NCBI RefSeq assembly: GCF_029626225.1
Contig: NZ_JARUBP010000001.1
Span: 5,022,001-5,086,000, forward strand
Direction: 5' to 3'
DNA length: 64,000 nucleotides
From: Asanoa sp. WMMD1127
GTDB lineage: Bacteria > Actinomycetota > Actinomycetes > Mycobacteriales > Micromonosporaceae
Shown here one piece after another: positions 38,858 through 47,513 of this stretch; position 1 is the first letter of the stretch; every line of letters starts with the position of its first letter. A model generated the notes under the pieces. The model had not been told where the DNA came from, made no database searches, and was given only the letters and a program-made list of their open reading frames with translations. The translations under genes and the position numbers were made by a program.

Positions 38858-39688
38858 ATGACTGAGTTTCTGACCGTGGATGCCGGCCGTATCGCCTACG
38901 AGGTAACGGGTGAAGGGCCGTTGGTCGTCCTGGCGCCGGGCATGGGTAACAGTCGTGATGCTTACCGCTTCGTCACGCCGAAGTTGGTGGCTGCCGGCTA
39001 CCGCGTCGCCGAGGTCGACCTTCGGGGGGCCGGCGAGTCGAGTGCGCGGTGGCCGTCCTATACCCGCTCGGACATGGCCGGTGATCTGGTCGAGGTCATC
39101 CGTCACCTCGGTGGCCCGGCCGTGCTGGTCGGTCACTCGATCTCGGGCGGCGCGGCCACCATCGCGGCAGCCAAGGAACCCGGCCTCATCCGTGGCGTGG
39201 TCGAGTTGGCGCCCTTCACCCGTAAACAGGCGATGAAGCTGGGTGACTTTCGCAGCTCCGGATACCGCAAGGGCGCGCTGCGGCTGGCGGGCACCACGTT
39301 GGGCAGCGTGGCGTCGTGGAGGAAGTATCTCGACCTGGCTTACCCGGGTGCCAAGCCTGCTGACTGGTCCGCCGACCAGGCCGCCACCGAGACGATGTTG
39401 CGCGAACCCGGTCGGATGAAAGCGCTGCAAGGCATGTTGAAGTCGACACCGGCCGATGCCGGTACGCAGCTGGGAAACGTACGCTGCCCGGTGTTGATCA
39501 TCGAAGGATTGCTCGATCCGGACTGGGTGGACCCCAGGGCCGAAGGTGAGGCGATCGTGGCTGCGATGCCGGCCGGCGTGGCTCGGCTCGAGGTGGTCGC
39601 GGATGCGGGTCACTACCCGCATGTTCAACAGCCGCAGAAGGTGGTGAACCTGCTACTGGGCTTCCTGCGGGCGAACGCTCGAGGCTAG
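38858..39688 (+). CDS. alpha/beta-fold hydrolase
   Basis: 276 residues. The alpha/beta hydrolase pattern is complete: LVVLAPGMGNSRDAYRFVTP (oxyanion region), nucleophile elbow VGHSISGGAA, acid in VLIIEGLLDPDWVD, and His in VVADAGHYPHVQQPQ. It resembles epoxide-hydrolase/haloperoxidase-like esterases. Substrate unknown. Codon use is slightly less GC-biased than in the chaperone operon. Confidence 0.9.
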   Translation: MTEFLTVDAGRIAYEVTGEGPLVVLAPGMGNSRDAYRFVTPKLVAAGYRVAEVDLRGAGESSARWPSYTRSDMAGDLVEVIRHLGGPAVLVGHSISGGAATIAAAKEPGLIRGVVELAPFTRKQAMKLGDFRSSGYRKGALRLAGTTLGSVASWRKYLDLAYPGAKPADWSADQAATETMLREPGRMKALQGMLKSTPADAGTQLGNVRCPVLIIEGLLDPDWVDPRAEGEAIVAAMPAGVARLEVVADAGHYPHVQQPQKVVNLLLGFLRANARG

Positions 39689-39703
39689 CGAGCCACGCCA
39701 GGG

Positions 39704-40501
39704 TCAGTGCTCCTCGGATACCGCGCCCTGGATGTAGCTCGCGGTCAGCACGGTGAAGACGTAGGCCTGCAGAAGGATCACCAGTAGCTCGAGCAGTGTC
39801 AGCGCGATGGTGGCGAACCAGGACAGCACCGAGATAGGGACGAATGCCACATTCGCCTGCAGTAGCGCGAACCCGCCGAGGGTGAAGACGAGCAGCAGCA
39901 TGTGCCCGGCGAACATGTTGGCGAACAACCGGACGGCCAGCGAGAACGGCCGCACGATGAAGGTTGAGAAGAACTCGATCGGGATGAGGATCGGCAGGAC
40001 GAACCACGGCGCCGGCGGGATGAGCGAGTTGCGCATGTATTTGCGGAACCCGAACTTCTTGATGCCGACGTAGTTGAAGAGCACGTAGCTGATCAGCGCC
40101 AGGAACGCCGGGAACGCGATGTGCGAGTTCGGCGAGATCTGCGCGATCGGAACGATGCTCCACAGGTTGTTGAAGACGATGAACAGGAAGAGCGTGGCGA
40201 GGTAGGGCGCGAATCGTAGGCCCAGCGGGGAGCCCAGCATCTCGACGCTGATGTTGTTGCGCACGAACCCGTACGCCGACTCGGCCAACCACTGTGCCCG
40301 CCCCGGAACCAGCTTGGGCTTCCGATAGGCGACCAGGAAGAAGACGATGAGCAGTGCGGTGGTGACCCACACCAGTGCCGTGATCTTGGTCAAGAACAGG
40401 GAGTTGGGAGCGCCGTAAGGCACGATCGCGGGCAGATAGAAGTCGCCCACACCAGGTGGAAAGGGAACGTCGCTCCTGAGAGCGACCACCTGACCGATCA
40501 C
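39704..40501 (-). CDS. atpB: orphan F0F1 ATP synthase subunit a
   Basis: 265 residues, GTG start. Five to six helices; the essential stator Arg is in RPFSLAVRLFANMFAGH (residue 191), and NNLWSIVPIAQISPNS lies earlier in the pattern. In ATP synthase, subunit a forms the proton path against the c-ring. Here there is no atpI, atpE, atpF or catalytic gene next to it: a hydrolase and a reductase fragment flank it. So this is an extra, isolated copy. It could be expressed as a spare subunit, be part of a horizontally moved piece, or be a silent relic; the sequence itself looks intact. Confidence 0.9.
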   Translation of the reverse strand: MIGQVVALRSDVPFPPGVGDFYLPAIVPYGAPNSLFLTKITALVWVTTALLIVFFLVAYRKPKLVPGRAQWLAESAYGFVRNNISVEMLGSPLGLRFAPYLATLFLFIVFNNLWSIVPIAQISPNSHIAFPAFLALISYVLFNYVGIKKFGFRKYMRNSLIPPAPWFVLPILIPIEFFSTFIVRPFSLAVRLFANMFAGHMLLLVFTLGGFALLQANVAFVPISVLSWFATIALTLLELLVILLQAYVFTVLTASYIQGAVSEEH

Positions 40502-40617
40502 CGCGTCCCTACCCTTGTGAACTACTGGGCCAGGTGGTGGGGCCTGACGCCCGGCGCTTGATCACCACACTCCTGCACTGCCACCCAGACAACGACCACA
40601 CCATCGCCAGGTCATGC

Positions 40618-40740
40618 CTATGGCGTGACCGCGATGACGACCTTGCCGTGGACGCCGCCGTCCTCCAGGCGCCGGTGAGCGGCCGCGGTGGACGCCAGCG
40701 GGTAGACCGTTTCGACGACCGGGCGGATCGTGCCCGATTC
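40618..40740 (-). pseudogene. quinone oxidoreductase-like C-terminal remnant
   Basis: The last 41 residues of a zinc-type NADPH:quinone oxidoreductase remain: GTIRPVVETVYPLASTAAAH, then RRLEDGGVHGKVVIAVTP and a stop. Upstream similarity ends abruptly, and the toxin fragment begins nearby on the other strand. Likely a deletion scar. Confidence 0.65.
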
Positions 40741-40811
40741 GACGCTTCCGGTGGCCCACCGGTCGGACCCCGCAACGCCCATCGACACGGCAACACGCAC
40801 CCGCGACGGGC

Positions 40812-41057
40812 GTGCCCTTCGACGCGCAGGGCTTCCCCGACTTCTCGGCCCGGCGCCATCCCACAGTCCCCGACGTCCGGATCCCGCTGTCCGGATCGCG
40901 ACCGGTCGACTTCAGGTTGGCGAACGCCGCCGCCGGGCTCAAGAGCACACCCGTCGGCTATACGTGGCACCGTCACCAGGACTGCGGCCTCATGCAGCTC
41001 GTCGACAGCAAGGTGCACGGCAAGACCGGCCACACAGGTGGGTTCTCGATATGTTGA
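40812..41057 (+). CDS. orphan HNH/Endo VII-type nuclease toxin domain
   Basis: 81 residues (GTG start). 'VPFDAQGFPDFSARRHPTVP', 'PVDFRLANAAAGLKSTPVGY' and then TWHRHQDCGLMQLV...HGKTGHTGG match the C-terminal nuclease domains of polymorphic toxins (RHS/CDI/WXG type) of the HNH/Endo VII superfamily, with the His triad likely binding metal. It normally sits at the end of a large secreted protein, but here no delivery domain precedes it. The last residues (FSIC) may be mutated. An SMI1-type immunity gene follows 13 bases later. Confidence 0.7.
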   Translation: MPFDAQGFPDFSARRHPTVPDVRIPLSGSRPVDFRLANAAAGLKSTPVGYTWHRHQDCGLMQLVDSKVHGKTGHTGGFSIC

Positions 41058-41070
41058 GTGGGCAGCCAGA

Positions 41071-41553
41071 ATGATCGAGTTTGAAGACGAGGACTACTAC
41101 ACCGGCGCTCCGCTCAATCTCGAGACGGTGCGGCGGGCGGAGGAGACGTTGGGCGTGCGACTGCCGCGCGCCTACGTCGAGACCCTGTTGGTGCGCAACG
41201 GCGGCATCCCGAAGCGGCGGTGCGTGCCGACGTCGTTCGCGACGTCGTGGGCGCCGGACCATTTCGAGATTCGCGCACTGCTCGGCATCGGTGGCGATTG
41301 GGGGATCGACACGTTGGCTACGCAGGAAGGCGGCGGCATTCTTGCCGAGTGGGGATATCCGGACATCGGAGTGGTCATCTGTGATCTGCCGTCCGGTGGC
41401 CACGACACGGTGATGCTCGACTACTCGGACTGCGGCCCGGACGGTGAGCCATCCGTCGCGTACGTGGACGAGGACCGTGTTCCGCGCCGTGCGGCCGCGT
41501 CCTTCGACGACTTCGTGAACCGCCTGGTCGAGTGTGACGGGCTCGCCGGATGA
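41071..41553 (+). CDS. SMI1/KNR4-family immunity protein
   Basis: 160 residues. 'NLETVRRAEETLGVRLPRAY', 'LLVRNGGIPKR', and a C-terminal 'AASFDDFVNRLVE' follow the SMI1/KNR4 (SUKH) pattern, with the Asp/Gly-rich middle (DLPSGGHDTVMLDYSDCG) typical of the family. SUKH proteins neutralise many polymorphic nuclease toxins. Given the preceding nuclease tip, it is likely the cognate immunity protein. Overlaps the next, broken ORF by ATGA. Confidence 0.88.
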   Translation: MIEFEDEDYYTGAPLNLETVRRAEETLGVRLPRAYVETLLVRNGGIPKRRCVPTSFATSWAPDHFEIRALLGIGGDWGIDTLATQEGGGILAEWGYPDIGVVICDLPSGGHDTVMLDYSDCGPDGEPSVAYVDEDRVPRRAAASFDDFVNRLVECDGLAG

Positions 41554-41814
41554 GGGCCCGGTTCCTCGCGCTCGGGCTGGTGCTGACGGCCGCCGTTACG
41601 GTGTGTGCCTGCGCACGGCCGACGGACGGGTCGACGGTGTCCGCCGGTGGACCGCGCCGCGGCGTGCCGCTCGGCGGTCGCGGCGATCGACGACGCGGAG
41701 CGGGACCCATACCCAACGGCAGCTCAGAGCGCTCGCGTCGTCATCGAGTTGAACCCCCGCCTCGGCTTCGAGCCGGCTCCGAGCCTCGTACGTGACCCAA
41801 GTCGCAGCCCGTAA
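41550..41814 (+). pseudogene. small lipoprotein-like gene, probably frameshifted
   Basis: An ATG overlapping the SMI1 stop opens MRARFLALGLVLTAAVTVCA, a signal peptide with a Cys near the cleavage site. At about 41665 the sense continues better in another frame (RSAVAAIDDAERDPYPTAAQ, SARVVIELNPRLGFEPAP), ending at 41814. I cannot name the family. It probably belonged to the toxin-immunity cassette. Confidence 0.45.
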
Positions 41815-41844
41815 AGGACCTGCTAGCCCGTAGCTTGCGGGCTC

Positions 41845-41891
41845 GCCAACGCGAGGCGGCGCAGGACCACCGGGCGCGCCTCTGCTTCTGG
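41845..41891 (+). repeat. copy A of a 46-base imperfect direct repeat
   Basis: The first 27 bases match 24 of 27 with 45878-45904, and a CTCTGCTTC segment also recurs. The two copies bracket the three-gene module at 41970-45238. It does not code for a recognisable protein. Confidence 0.5.
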
Positions 41892-41969
41892 CCTTGCGGC
41901 GCCGCTGAATCGGCGGTCAGTCTCACTGGTGTGCTCGGACCGCTGTTCCACTAATCGGCTGGAAGCGCG

Positions 41970-42923
41970 ATGGTGTGCGCCATGCGGTCAACTTCGCCTC
42001 CCTATGTTTTTGCAATGGGTGACATGAGTTTGCGCGCGCCGTCGCGGGCATCTTTGCTCCTCAAGGTGGTCACCACGGACGGCGAGCTGCTAGTGCTGCA
42101 GGACAGCGCCACCGGTTTGTTCGCGCGGCCATCGGTGTTGCAGCCCGACCGGGATATGCAGGTGCTCGCCCTGTCGGCTGATGGCGCTCAGGTGGTGTTG
42201 TCGGCCTACACGTCTGACGGGACGCGTGTTGGTCTACACGACCTCGCTACCGGCCGGGAGCGGTGGGCGGACCTGCCCTACAGCGGGTGGGTGCCCAATG
42301 GGGGTGCTGCTGTTGACGGGGACACCGCGGTCGTCCTGGCATACACGGACGACGAATCGAAGTCGGACGACCCGGACGCCACGGTCGTCATGATCAGCCT
42401 CGTGCATGTCGACTCAGGACGCTCCGAGGTTCTTTACTCAACGCCAGGGGGGTTCCGAGCCGAAAGCACCATCGCGCTTTCCCCGGACCGCACCCATCTC
42501 GCGGCGTCGATCGACACGCCCCTGTCCGCGGACAACGGCCCTGAGTCACACACGGTCATTGTCAATCTAGGCGGCGCCGTGATTAGAGACATCGTCCGGT
42601 CTGAGATGGTGCCACCCGGTAACACCGGATGGCTGAGCGAGACGAATTTGGCGTGCGTTCGCTACGACGAGAACGACGTCATGGAGGCGCACCTCGCGAA
42701 CGTCGACGTCTTCTCCGGGAGACGGCAACCATTGCGGTCTTCAGCCCGCAGGCCGATCGCCCGTCTCGACGACCGATTTCTCTTCCAGGTGGGCGCGCAG
42801 CAGGGCGACCTGGCGACGCGGCTCGAAAGCGCCGCCCTCGAAGGTGACGACTGGCGACCCTTCCTCGCCTTCGACAGACCGGGCTTCATCGCTCATGCGG
42901 ATGTAGCGACCAGCGACGTGTAA
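41970..42923 (+). CDS. hypothetical protein with beta-propeller-like pattern
   Basis: 317 residues; ATG after GGAAG. Repeated short strands with 'VLALSADGAQVVLSAYTSDG', 'LHDLATGRERWADLP', 'IALSPDRTHLAASIDTPLS' suggest a beta-propeller of the WD40/TolB type. No signal peptide. Codon bias is weaker than in the stress genes. Function unknown; it is the first of three genes between two direct-repeat copies. Confidence 0.6.
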   Translation: MVCAMRSTSPPYVFAMGDMSLRAPSRASLLLKVVTTDGELLVLQDSATGLFARPSVLQPDRDMQVLALSADGAQVVLSAYTSDGTRVGLHDLATGRERWADLPYSGWVPNGGAAVDGDTAVVLAYTDDESKSDDPDATVVMISLVHVDSGRSEVLYSTPGGFRAESTIALSPDRTHLAASIDTPLSADNGPESHTVIVNLGGAVIRDIVRSEMVPPGNTGWLSETNLACVRYDENDVMEAHLANVDVFSGRRQPLRSSARRPIARLDDRFLFQVGAQQGDLATRLESAALEGDDWRPFLAFDRPGFIAHADVATSDV

Positions 42924-43323
42924 CCCTCTTACAAGGTTTCGTCCTATTCGTTGGATCCCGCAGATGAGGTGGCGCCGGGCAACACCCCACGCTGGCACGT
43001 AGCAGCGTGCTGCCAAGGCTGTGCCTGTCACCCGAGCGTTAATCGTTGACGGGACCTCCGTTGCTGATCCCCCCGGCTGCCGCACGCCGCCGCTGCGCGG
43101 CGGGCCCACAGTCGGACTGGACGGCATCCATCGACGGTGACTAGCGCCGCCCGGCGGTGACCGTCGATGTGCGGTTGCCTCTGATGAGCGGGTATTCGTC
43201 CGCTTTTCAAACTCTGAAATATGGACGACCTGGGAGGCGATTAGCGGGACTATCACGTGAAGCCGCATCCACACCAGCCGTTCCGGCCGGTACGGCGCTC
43301 CTGCGGCGTCGAGGTGAGATCCG
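42924..43323. other. non-coding gap
   Basis: About 400 bases with no convincing gene. The minus strand is open across part of it (42741-43400), but the product is low-complexity and unrelated to known families. An AT-rich stretch at about 43198-43230 could be the promoter of the next gene. Confidence 0.4.
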
Positions 43324-44256
43324 ATGTGGACGCCTTCAGATCGAAGCAGGTTGCCCGTCGTCGTGGTCGCGGCGGTGGTTCTGGTGCTGACGCTCTCCAC
43401 CGTCGGCTACACCGTGTTCGTTGCGGAGAACCAGCCGGTCGACACCGGCGGTGGCCAGGCGCTGCCGCCTCTGCAGGAGAGCCCGACCGTGGACTCGTCG
43501 ACCATGTCGAACCGTGGCGGGCCGGCGGCCACGCAGCCGCCTGAGCCGGACGACGAGGAGCACGCCACCAGCGCGCCCCGCAAGGAGCCGAAGCCCGAGG
43601 GCTCCGTCCTGATCAGGTGGCTACGGAAGTTCACGCCTGCCGGCGGCGGTGACCTCGACCTGTCGTACGTGTACGCCGCCTTCATGCAACGTGACTGCGC
43701 CGATGTTCTCTTTGTCGCACAGAAGACGGCGGAGGAAGGCTTTGTGCCTCTCGAGGAGCCGTATCGGACCCTCTATGAGGGAGCGGGTGCCGCGTGTCTG
43801 GCCGGGCTGGACGGCGTCAGCGAGATGTGGGATGTCGCCATGGCCCGCTTCCCGGAGGTGGACGTCAACGCGCTCGACTGCTGGAACCAGCAGGTCTACA
43901 CGGTGTTCCAGGCGCTGGTCGAAGCCCACCGCGCGGGACAGCGCGCTGTGTTCCGCAGCGATGCGACCCTTCCCGGGAACTGTCCGGAGCTGACCGGATT
44001 AGATCCCGACCACGGACCGCGGTCCGGCGGCTATACGGTCCTCGTCCACGGCCGCAACCTTCCGGAGTTCCTGCCCCTGTACTGGTGGGACGCGAATCAA
44101 GAGGTTATCGCCGAACGCCAACCGGACGGGACGATGACCGTGGTCGTTCCTCCAGCGGCCGAGGAGACCGAGTCAGGCAAAGACGGCGTCGTCAAGATCT
44201 CAGGAGCGCCGCGGATCGACGCACCGCTCTATGCCAACTTCCGATATGACGATTGA
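43324..44256 (+). CDS. membrane-anchored protein with C-terminal IPT/TIG-like domain
   Basis: 310 residues. One N-terminal helix (about 10-32) and an acidic Pro-rich linker lead to a helical middle domain (about 95-215) that includes conserved Cys (FMQRDCADVLF, AACLAGLDG, ALDCWNQQVY). The end (about 230-305) is IPT/TIG-like: LDPDHGPRSGGYTVLVHGRN, LPEFLPLYWWD. Such domains bind surfaces or other proteins. Overlaps the next gene by 26 bases, so the two form an operon. Function unknown. Confidence 0.7.
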   Translation: MWTPSDRSRLPVVVVAAVVLVLTLSTVGYTVFVAENQPVDTGGGQALPPLQESPTVDSSTMSNRGGPAATQPPEPDDEEHATSAPRKEPKPEGSVLIRWLRKFTPAGGGDLDLSYVYAAFMQRDCADVLFVAQKTAEEGFVPLEEPYRTLYEGAGAACLAGLDGVSEMWDVAMARFPEVDVNALDCWNQQVYTVFQALVEAHRAGQRAVFRSDATLPGNCPELTGLDPDHGPRSGGYTVLVHGRNLPEFLPLYWWDANQEVIAERQPDGTMTVVVPPAAEETESGKDGVVKISGAPRIDAPLYANFRYDD

Positions 44257-45238
44257 GCACACGCCAGCGGACCATGGCCCGTCGCGGAGCGCCCGAAGCG
44301 TTCAGCGGCGGGCTCGCCGGCAGCAGGCTCGCGGACGGACCCCCGGAACGTCCCTTCAACCGGTGCGCCAGCCGCGCCGGTCGGCGCCGGAGCAGGCGGC
44401 TGGTGACACCGATGACGGCATGCGTCAGCTTCTGGTGGCGATCGGGTCAGAGCTGACGGTCATCACCGCGCTGCTCTACTACTTCGGCTGGGTTCGCACG
44501 CGAGTGCAGGCGGAGAATCTCGGTTTCCCGTCCGGCGTACTCAACCTTTCGATCGCCGATTACCTGCTCAAGAGCGTGAACGTTCTCTTTCCACTCCTGA
44601 CCGCGCTGCTCGTGCTGTTGATCATCGGCCATGTTGTCTTCGACGTTGTCCTGCCCAGGCGGTGGCGGGTGGGTATCAGCCCCAGTCGGCTACGCCGTTA
44701 CGCCCGAGTCGCGAAGGGTGCTGCCTTCGGATGCGCGGTCCTCGCCGTCGTGGGCTCCCTGCCACCGGCGAACAACCGCTACTCGCTGCCGGCTGGCTTG
44801 ACCATGGCCGTCCTGCTCGCCATCGCGGCGCGCGGGTTGGAGACGCGTGTTCTGGGTCGCGATCCGTGGACCAGACCGAGGCGCTGGATGGTCACTCTGC
44901 TGCTCTTGCTCCTGATGTTCTGGAACACCGAGCGGGTGGCGCTCTTTCTGGGGGAGCAGTTCGCCGCCGACTACAAGGCACGACCGGAGCAGTTTCCGGC
45001 GATCGTCCTGTACAGCAAGGACGATCTTCGCATCGACGCCGATGGCGTCGTTGCGGAACCGCCAGTCGGTGAACCGGGTTCGTACCGGTACCGCTACACC
45101 GGCCTGCGCGTCATGGAAAGCGTCGCGGATCGCTACGTGCTGATAAACCCAGAGTGGACCGGTGGAAACGGTCGGGTGTATGTGATCACGCACAGCGACG
45201 CGATCCGTGTCGAGTTCGTCGGTCGCGACGCCGGGTGA
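44231..45238 (+). CDS. multi-spanning membrane protein, unknown function
   Basis: 335 residues: an Arg-rich cytosolic N-terminus (1-60), about five helices (69-88, 115-140, 165-183, 190-207, 222-240) and a C-terminal soluble domain (about 245-330) with strands such as AIVLYSKDDLRIDADG and YRYTGLRVMESVADRYVLIN. No family recognised. Probably works with the overlapping IPT-domain protein at the membrane. Confidence 0.7.
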   Translation: MPTSDMTIEHTPADHGPSRSARSVQRRARRQQARGRTPGTSLQPVRQPRRSAPEQAAGDTDDGMRQLLVAIGSELTVITALLYYFGWVRTRVQAENLGFPSGVLNLSIADYLLKSVNVLFPLLTALLVLLIIGHVVFDVVLPRRWRVGISPSRLRRYARVAKGAAFGCAVLAVVGSLPPANNRYSLPAGLTMAVLLAIAARGLETRVLGRDPWTRPRRWMVTLLLLLLMFWNTERVALFLGEQFAADYKARPEQFPAIVLYSKDDLRIDADGVVAEPPVGEPGSYRYRYTGLRVMESVADRYVLINPEWTGGNGRVYVITHSDAIRVEFVGRDAG

Positions 45239-45652
45239 CGATTGCACGTGCCCGCGCGCAGATGCCGGGGCCCCTATTCCAGAGAGGTTTCGACAATGGC
45301 CGGCGTCAGGCCGTCGTCGCGGCGCCATTGACCCGGCACCAGCCCTCACCGATGTGGGCGAGGACCTCGCCTTCGGGTCCTTCGAGGGACGGCGCGTCCC
45401 GCACGGTCTGAAGACCCGGACGCTCAGCCCAACGCGAGCGTCTCAGCCGCTTGCACCAGCGGATCGCTGCGGTCATCGCCGGTGCGCCCGGTTCCGAGAC
45501 GATCAGCTGGTCTACGACCCAGCAGTTGCTGCCATTCATCACTTTCGCCAAACTCCTTCCACCGGGCCAGCAAGCGGCCGACTAATCGATGTTGGAGGAG
45601 GCTCTCCAAATGCACCGCGGTGGCCGTGGGCGATCGAGATGTTGACGGCCCG

Positions 45653-45741
45653 CTAGTCGGGCAGCAGAATCCTGCCTGTCAACCGATACCCCGGTTGGGT
45701 ATCGGTTGTTGTCGCCCCTCGATATGAACCCAAACCCAACG
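45653..45741 (-). pseudogene. C-terminal tail of a large serine recombinase, remnant copy
   Basis: Minus strand reads TTDTQPGYRLTGRILLPD and stop. The recombinase remnant at 47510-48376 ends with RTDTQPGYRLAGTILLPD. The DNA is about 70-75% identical over 89-90 bases and has the same orientation. Only the last 25-30 codons are left. Confidence 0.75.
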
Positions 45742-45877
45742 CAGCTCAGAGCATGTCCTCGTCAGCGAGATGAACCTCCACGCCTCGGCCTGATGCAGGC
45801 TTCGAGCCTTGGATGCGGAGACCTTCCGAAGCAAGCCGGGACCCGTGGAGGACCACCTGCCCTGAGTTCGCCGGCGT

Positions 45878-45925
45878 GCCATCGCGAGGCCGCGCAGAAC
45901 CACCATTGGGCGGCGCTTCTGCTTC
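45878..45925 (+). repeat. copy B of the 46-base imperfect direct repeat
   Basis: GCCATCGCGAGGCCGCGCAG and following bases match 24 of 27 positions of 41845-41871, and GGGCGGCGCTTCTGCTTC matches with one or two differences. Same strand, 4.0 kb apart. Confidence 0.5.
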
Positions 45926-46121
45926 CACCGTAGGGCGGATCGTTGTGTACTGGCTCGACGTTGATCGAATCGATCGCCACCCGCACCGCTGCGCGCGAGT
46001 TGGAACCGAGTTGCCTTAGGATCCTCTGAACGGCTCGCTCAGCGGCGAGATCTCTCGCAGTGCGCGAGTCCCGAGGCACAACGCCATGACGTTGGCGCCA
46101 AGTTTGGTCCTGGAGGGCGCA

Positions 46122-47513
46122 ATGAACAGCGGCGAACGACTCGGGCGCTGGCACCTTCTGGAAAAACTCGGCCAGGGTGGCAACGGTGAGGTGTGGCGCT
46201 GCCGTGGCCAAGACGGCATCGATGCAGCTATCAAAGTGCTTCTCAAGCAAGGGAACCGAGAGCGGCTCGGCCGGTTTCGCAATGAGATCGAGTTTCTCCT
46301 AGGTCCCGGCCAGCGCAAAGGCGTGGTGCCGATCCTTGATCACAACTTAGGCGGCATCGGCAAGATCTGGTATGTAATGCCCCTGGCGGTTCCAATCCGC
46401 TCGGCTCTCGGTGCTGACCCCACCCCAGAACGGGTAGTTGACGCCATGGCGGCCATCACTCAGACGCTGGCAGCGCTCGCCGAAGAGGGGATCGCTCACC
46501 GGGACGTCAAACCGGACAACCTGCTTTCGCTAAGGGGCGTCTGGTCCATAGGGGACTTTGGCTTGGTCAAGTACCCTGCTGGTCAAGCGCTGACGGAGCA
46601 CGGCCGCAAGCTCGGCCCGACGGACTTCATGGCTCCCGAGATGCGCGAGTCACCCGACTTAGCTGATCCCGAGGCGGCCGACGTCTACTCGGTTGCGAAG
46701 ACGTTGTGGGTTCTACTCGCTGGAGTCAACCTGCCCCTTCCCGGCCAGCACCGCGCCGACGACGACATCTGCCGCTTGACCGCTCGACTCGACTACCGGT
46801 GGGCGCCTCAGCTCGACCTGCTCATCGAGCGTTGCACGGTCAATGACCCCGGCAGGCGTCCGCGGATGCGGGACGTTGCGAACGAACTGGTTGCAATGAT
46901 CAAACCCAACATGGAGCCGGTGGTAGTGGGAGATCTGGCGGACCTGGAACGGCGCATCGCGGCGATGACTGAGCTGCACCGCCGCCGGGACGAAAGCCGA
47001 GACGCCTTCAACAACCGCGTGGCCCAGGCGCACAACCGCCTCGTCGACGAAGTCGCCAAGCCAGCCTACTGGGACTTATCGCGCCGGTTGCCTACGTTCG
47101 GAACCCAGCACCCAACCCAGGTCGCAATGCCTCGAGCCTTGGTCACCTCGCCCTCTCGGGGTTTCGGCAGCCACGTGTGGGGCGGCATGATCGTCGCGCC
47201 CGGGAGCGCTGGCGTTCGAATTGAGCTCGGCGTGGCGCTGCAGGTGGGTGACGGTTCGGGCAACTCCACAGTCGCGGCCGTCCTGAACGTTCACCGGCGA
47301 AACCAAGGCCGCGGATGGAGCTTCTCGATCCTGGAACGCATAGCCGAGACCACCATCGACTCGGCGCATTTCGCCACACTACTGACCGAGTTCCAGGACG
47401 CCTATGCTCGGTGCCTGCCTCAGGCGCTAACCGCGGTAGCAAAGGCGTTGGAGGACGAAAGCGTCAACGGTGCAGCGGCGGATGGAGCCATGTCGCCCTT
47501 GCGGCTGGACTAG
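46122..47513 (+). CDS. soluble Ser/Thr protein kinase with unknown C-terminal domain
   Basis: 463 residues from the ATG at 46122 (GGAGGG site). All kinase motifs are present: Gly loop GQGGNGEV (18-25), Lys38 in AIKVL, HRDVKPDN (126-133), DFG (145-147), APE (171-173). After the kinase domain (about 270) comes a linker with a coiled coil (LERRIAAMTELHRRRDESRD) and an unrecognised domain (about 300-450). No membrane helix, PASTA or other sensor is seen, unlike housekeeping PknB-type kinases. It lies exactly between two recombinase 3' ends. A role in phage defence or element maintenance is possible but unproven. Confidence 0.9.
   Translation: MNSGERLGRWHLLEKLGQGGNGEVWRCRGQDGIDAAIKVLLKQGNRERLGRFRNEIEFLLGPGQRKGVVPILDHNLGGIGKIWYVMPLAVPIRSALGADPTPERVVDAMAAITQTLAALAEEGIAHRDVKPDNLLSLRGVWSIGDFGLVKYPAGQALTEHGRKLGPTDFMAPEMRESPDLADPEAADVYSVAKTLWVLLAGVNLPLPGQHRADDDICRLTARLDYRWAPQLDLLIERCTVNDPGRRPRMRDVANELVAMIKPNMEPVVVGDLADLERRIAAMTELHRRRDESRDAFNNRVAQAHNRLVDEVAKPAYWDLSRRLPTFGTQHPTQVAMPRALVTSPSRGFGSHVWGGMIVAPGSAGVRIELGVALQVGDGSGNSTVAAVLNVHRRNQGRGWSFSILERIAETTIDSAHFATLLTEFQDAYARCLPQALTAVAKALEDESVNGAAADGAMSPLRLD

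Larger units (their letters stand above)
45239..46121. other. accessory gap with gene remnants
   Basis: About 880 bases. It contains a recombinase tail remnant (45653-45741) and copy B of the 46-base repeat (45878-45925). The minus strand at 45306-45615 shows two overlapping frames with protein-like sequence (LLARWKEFGESDEWQQLLG; APAMTAAIRWCKRLRRSRW) that may be a frameshifted remnant of an unknown gene. No intact gene is seen. Confidence 0.5.

Noticed and set aside
42741-43400. 219-codon minus-strand ORF across the gap
   Set aside because: Starts inside a real plus-strand gene and ends in another; composition resembles shadow ORFs.
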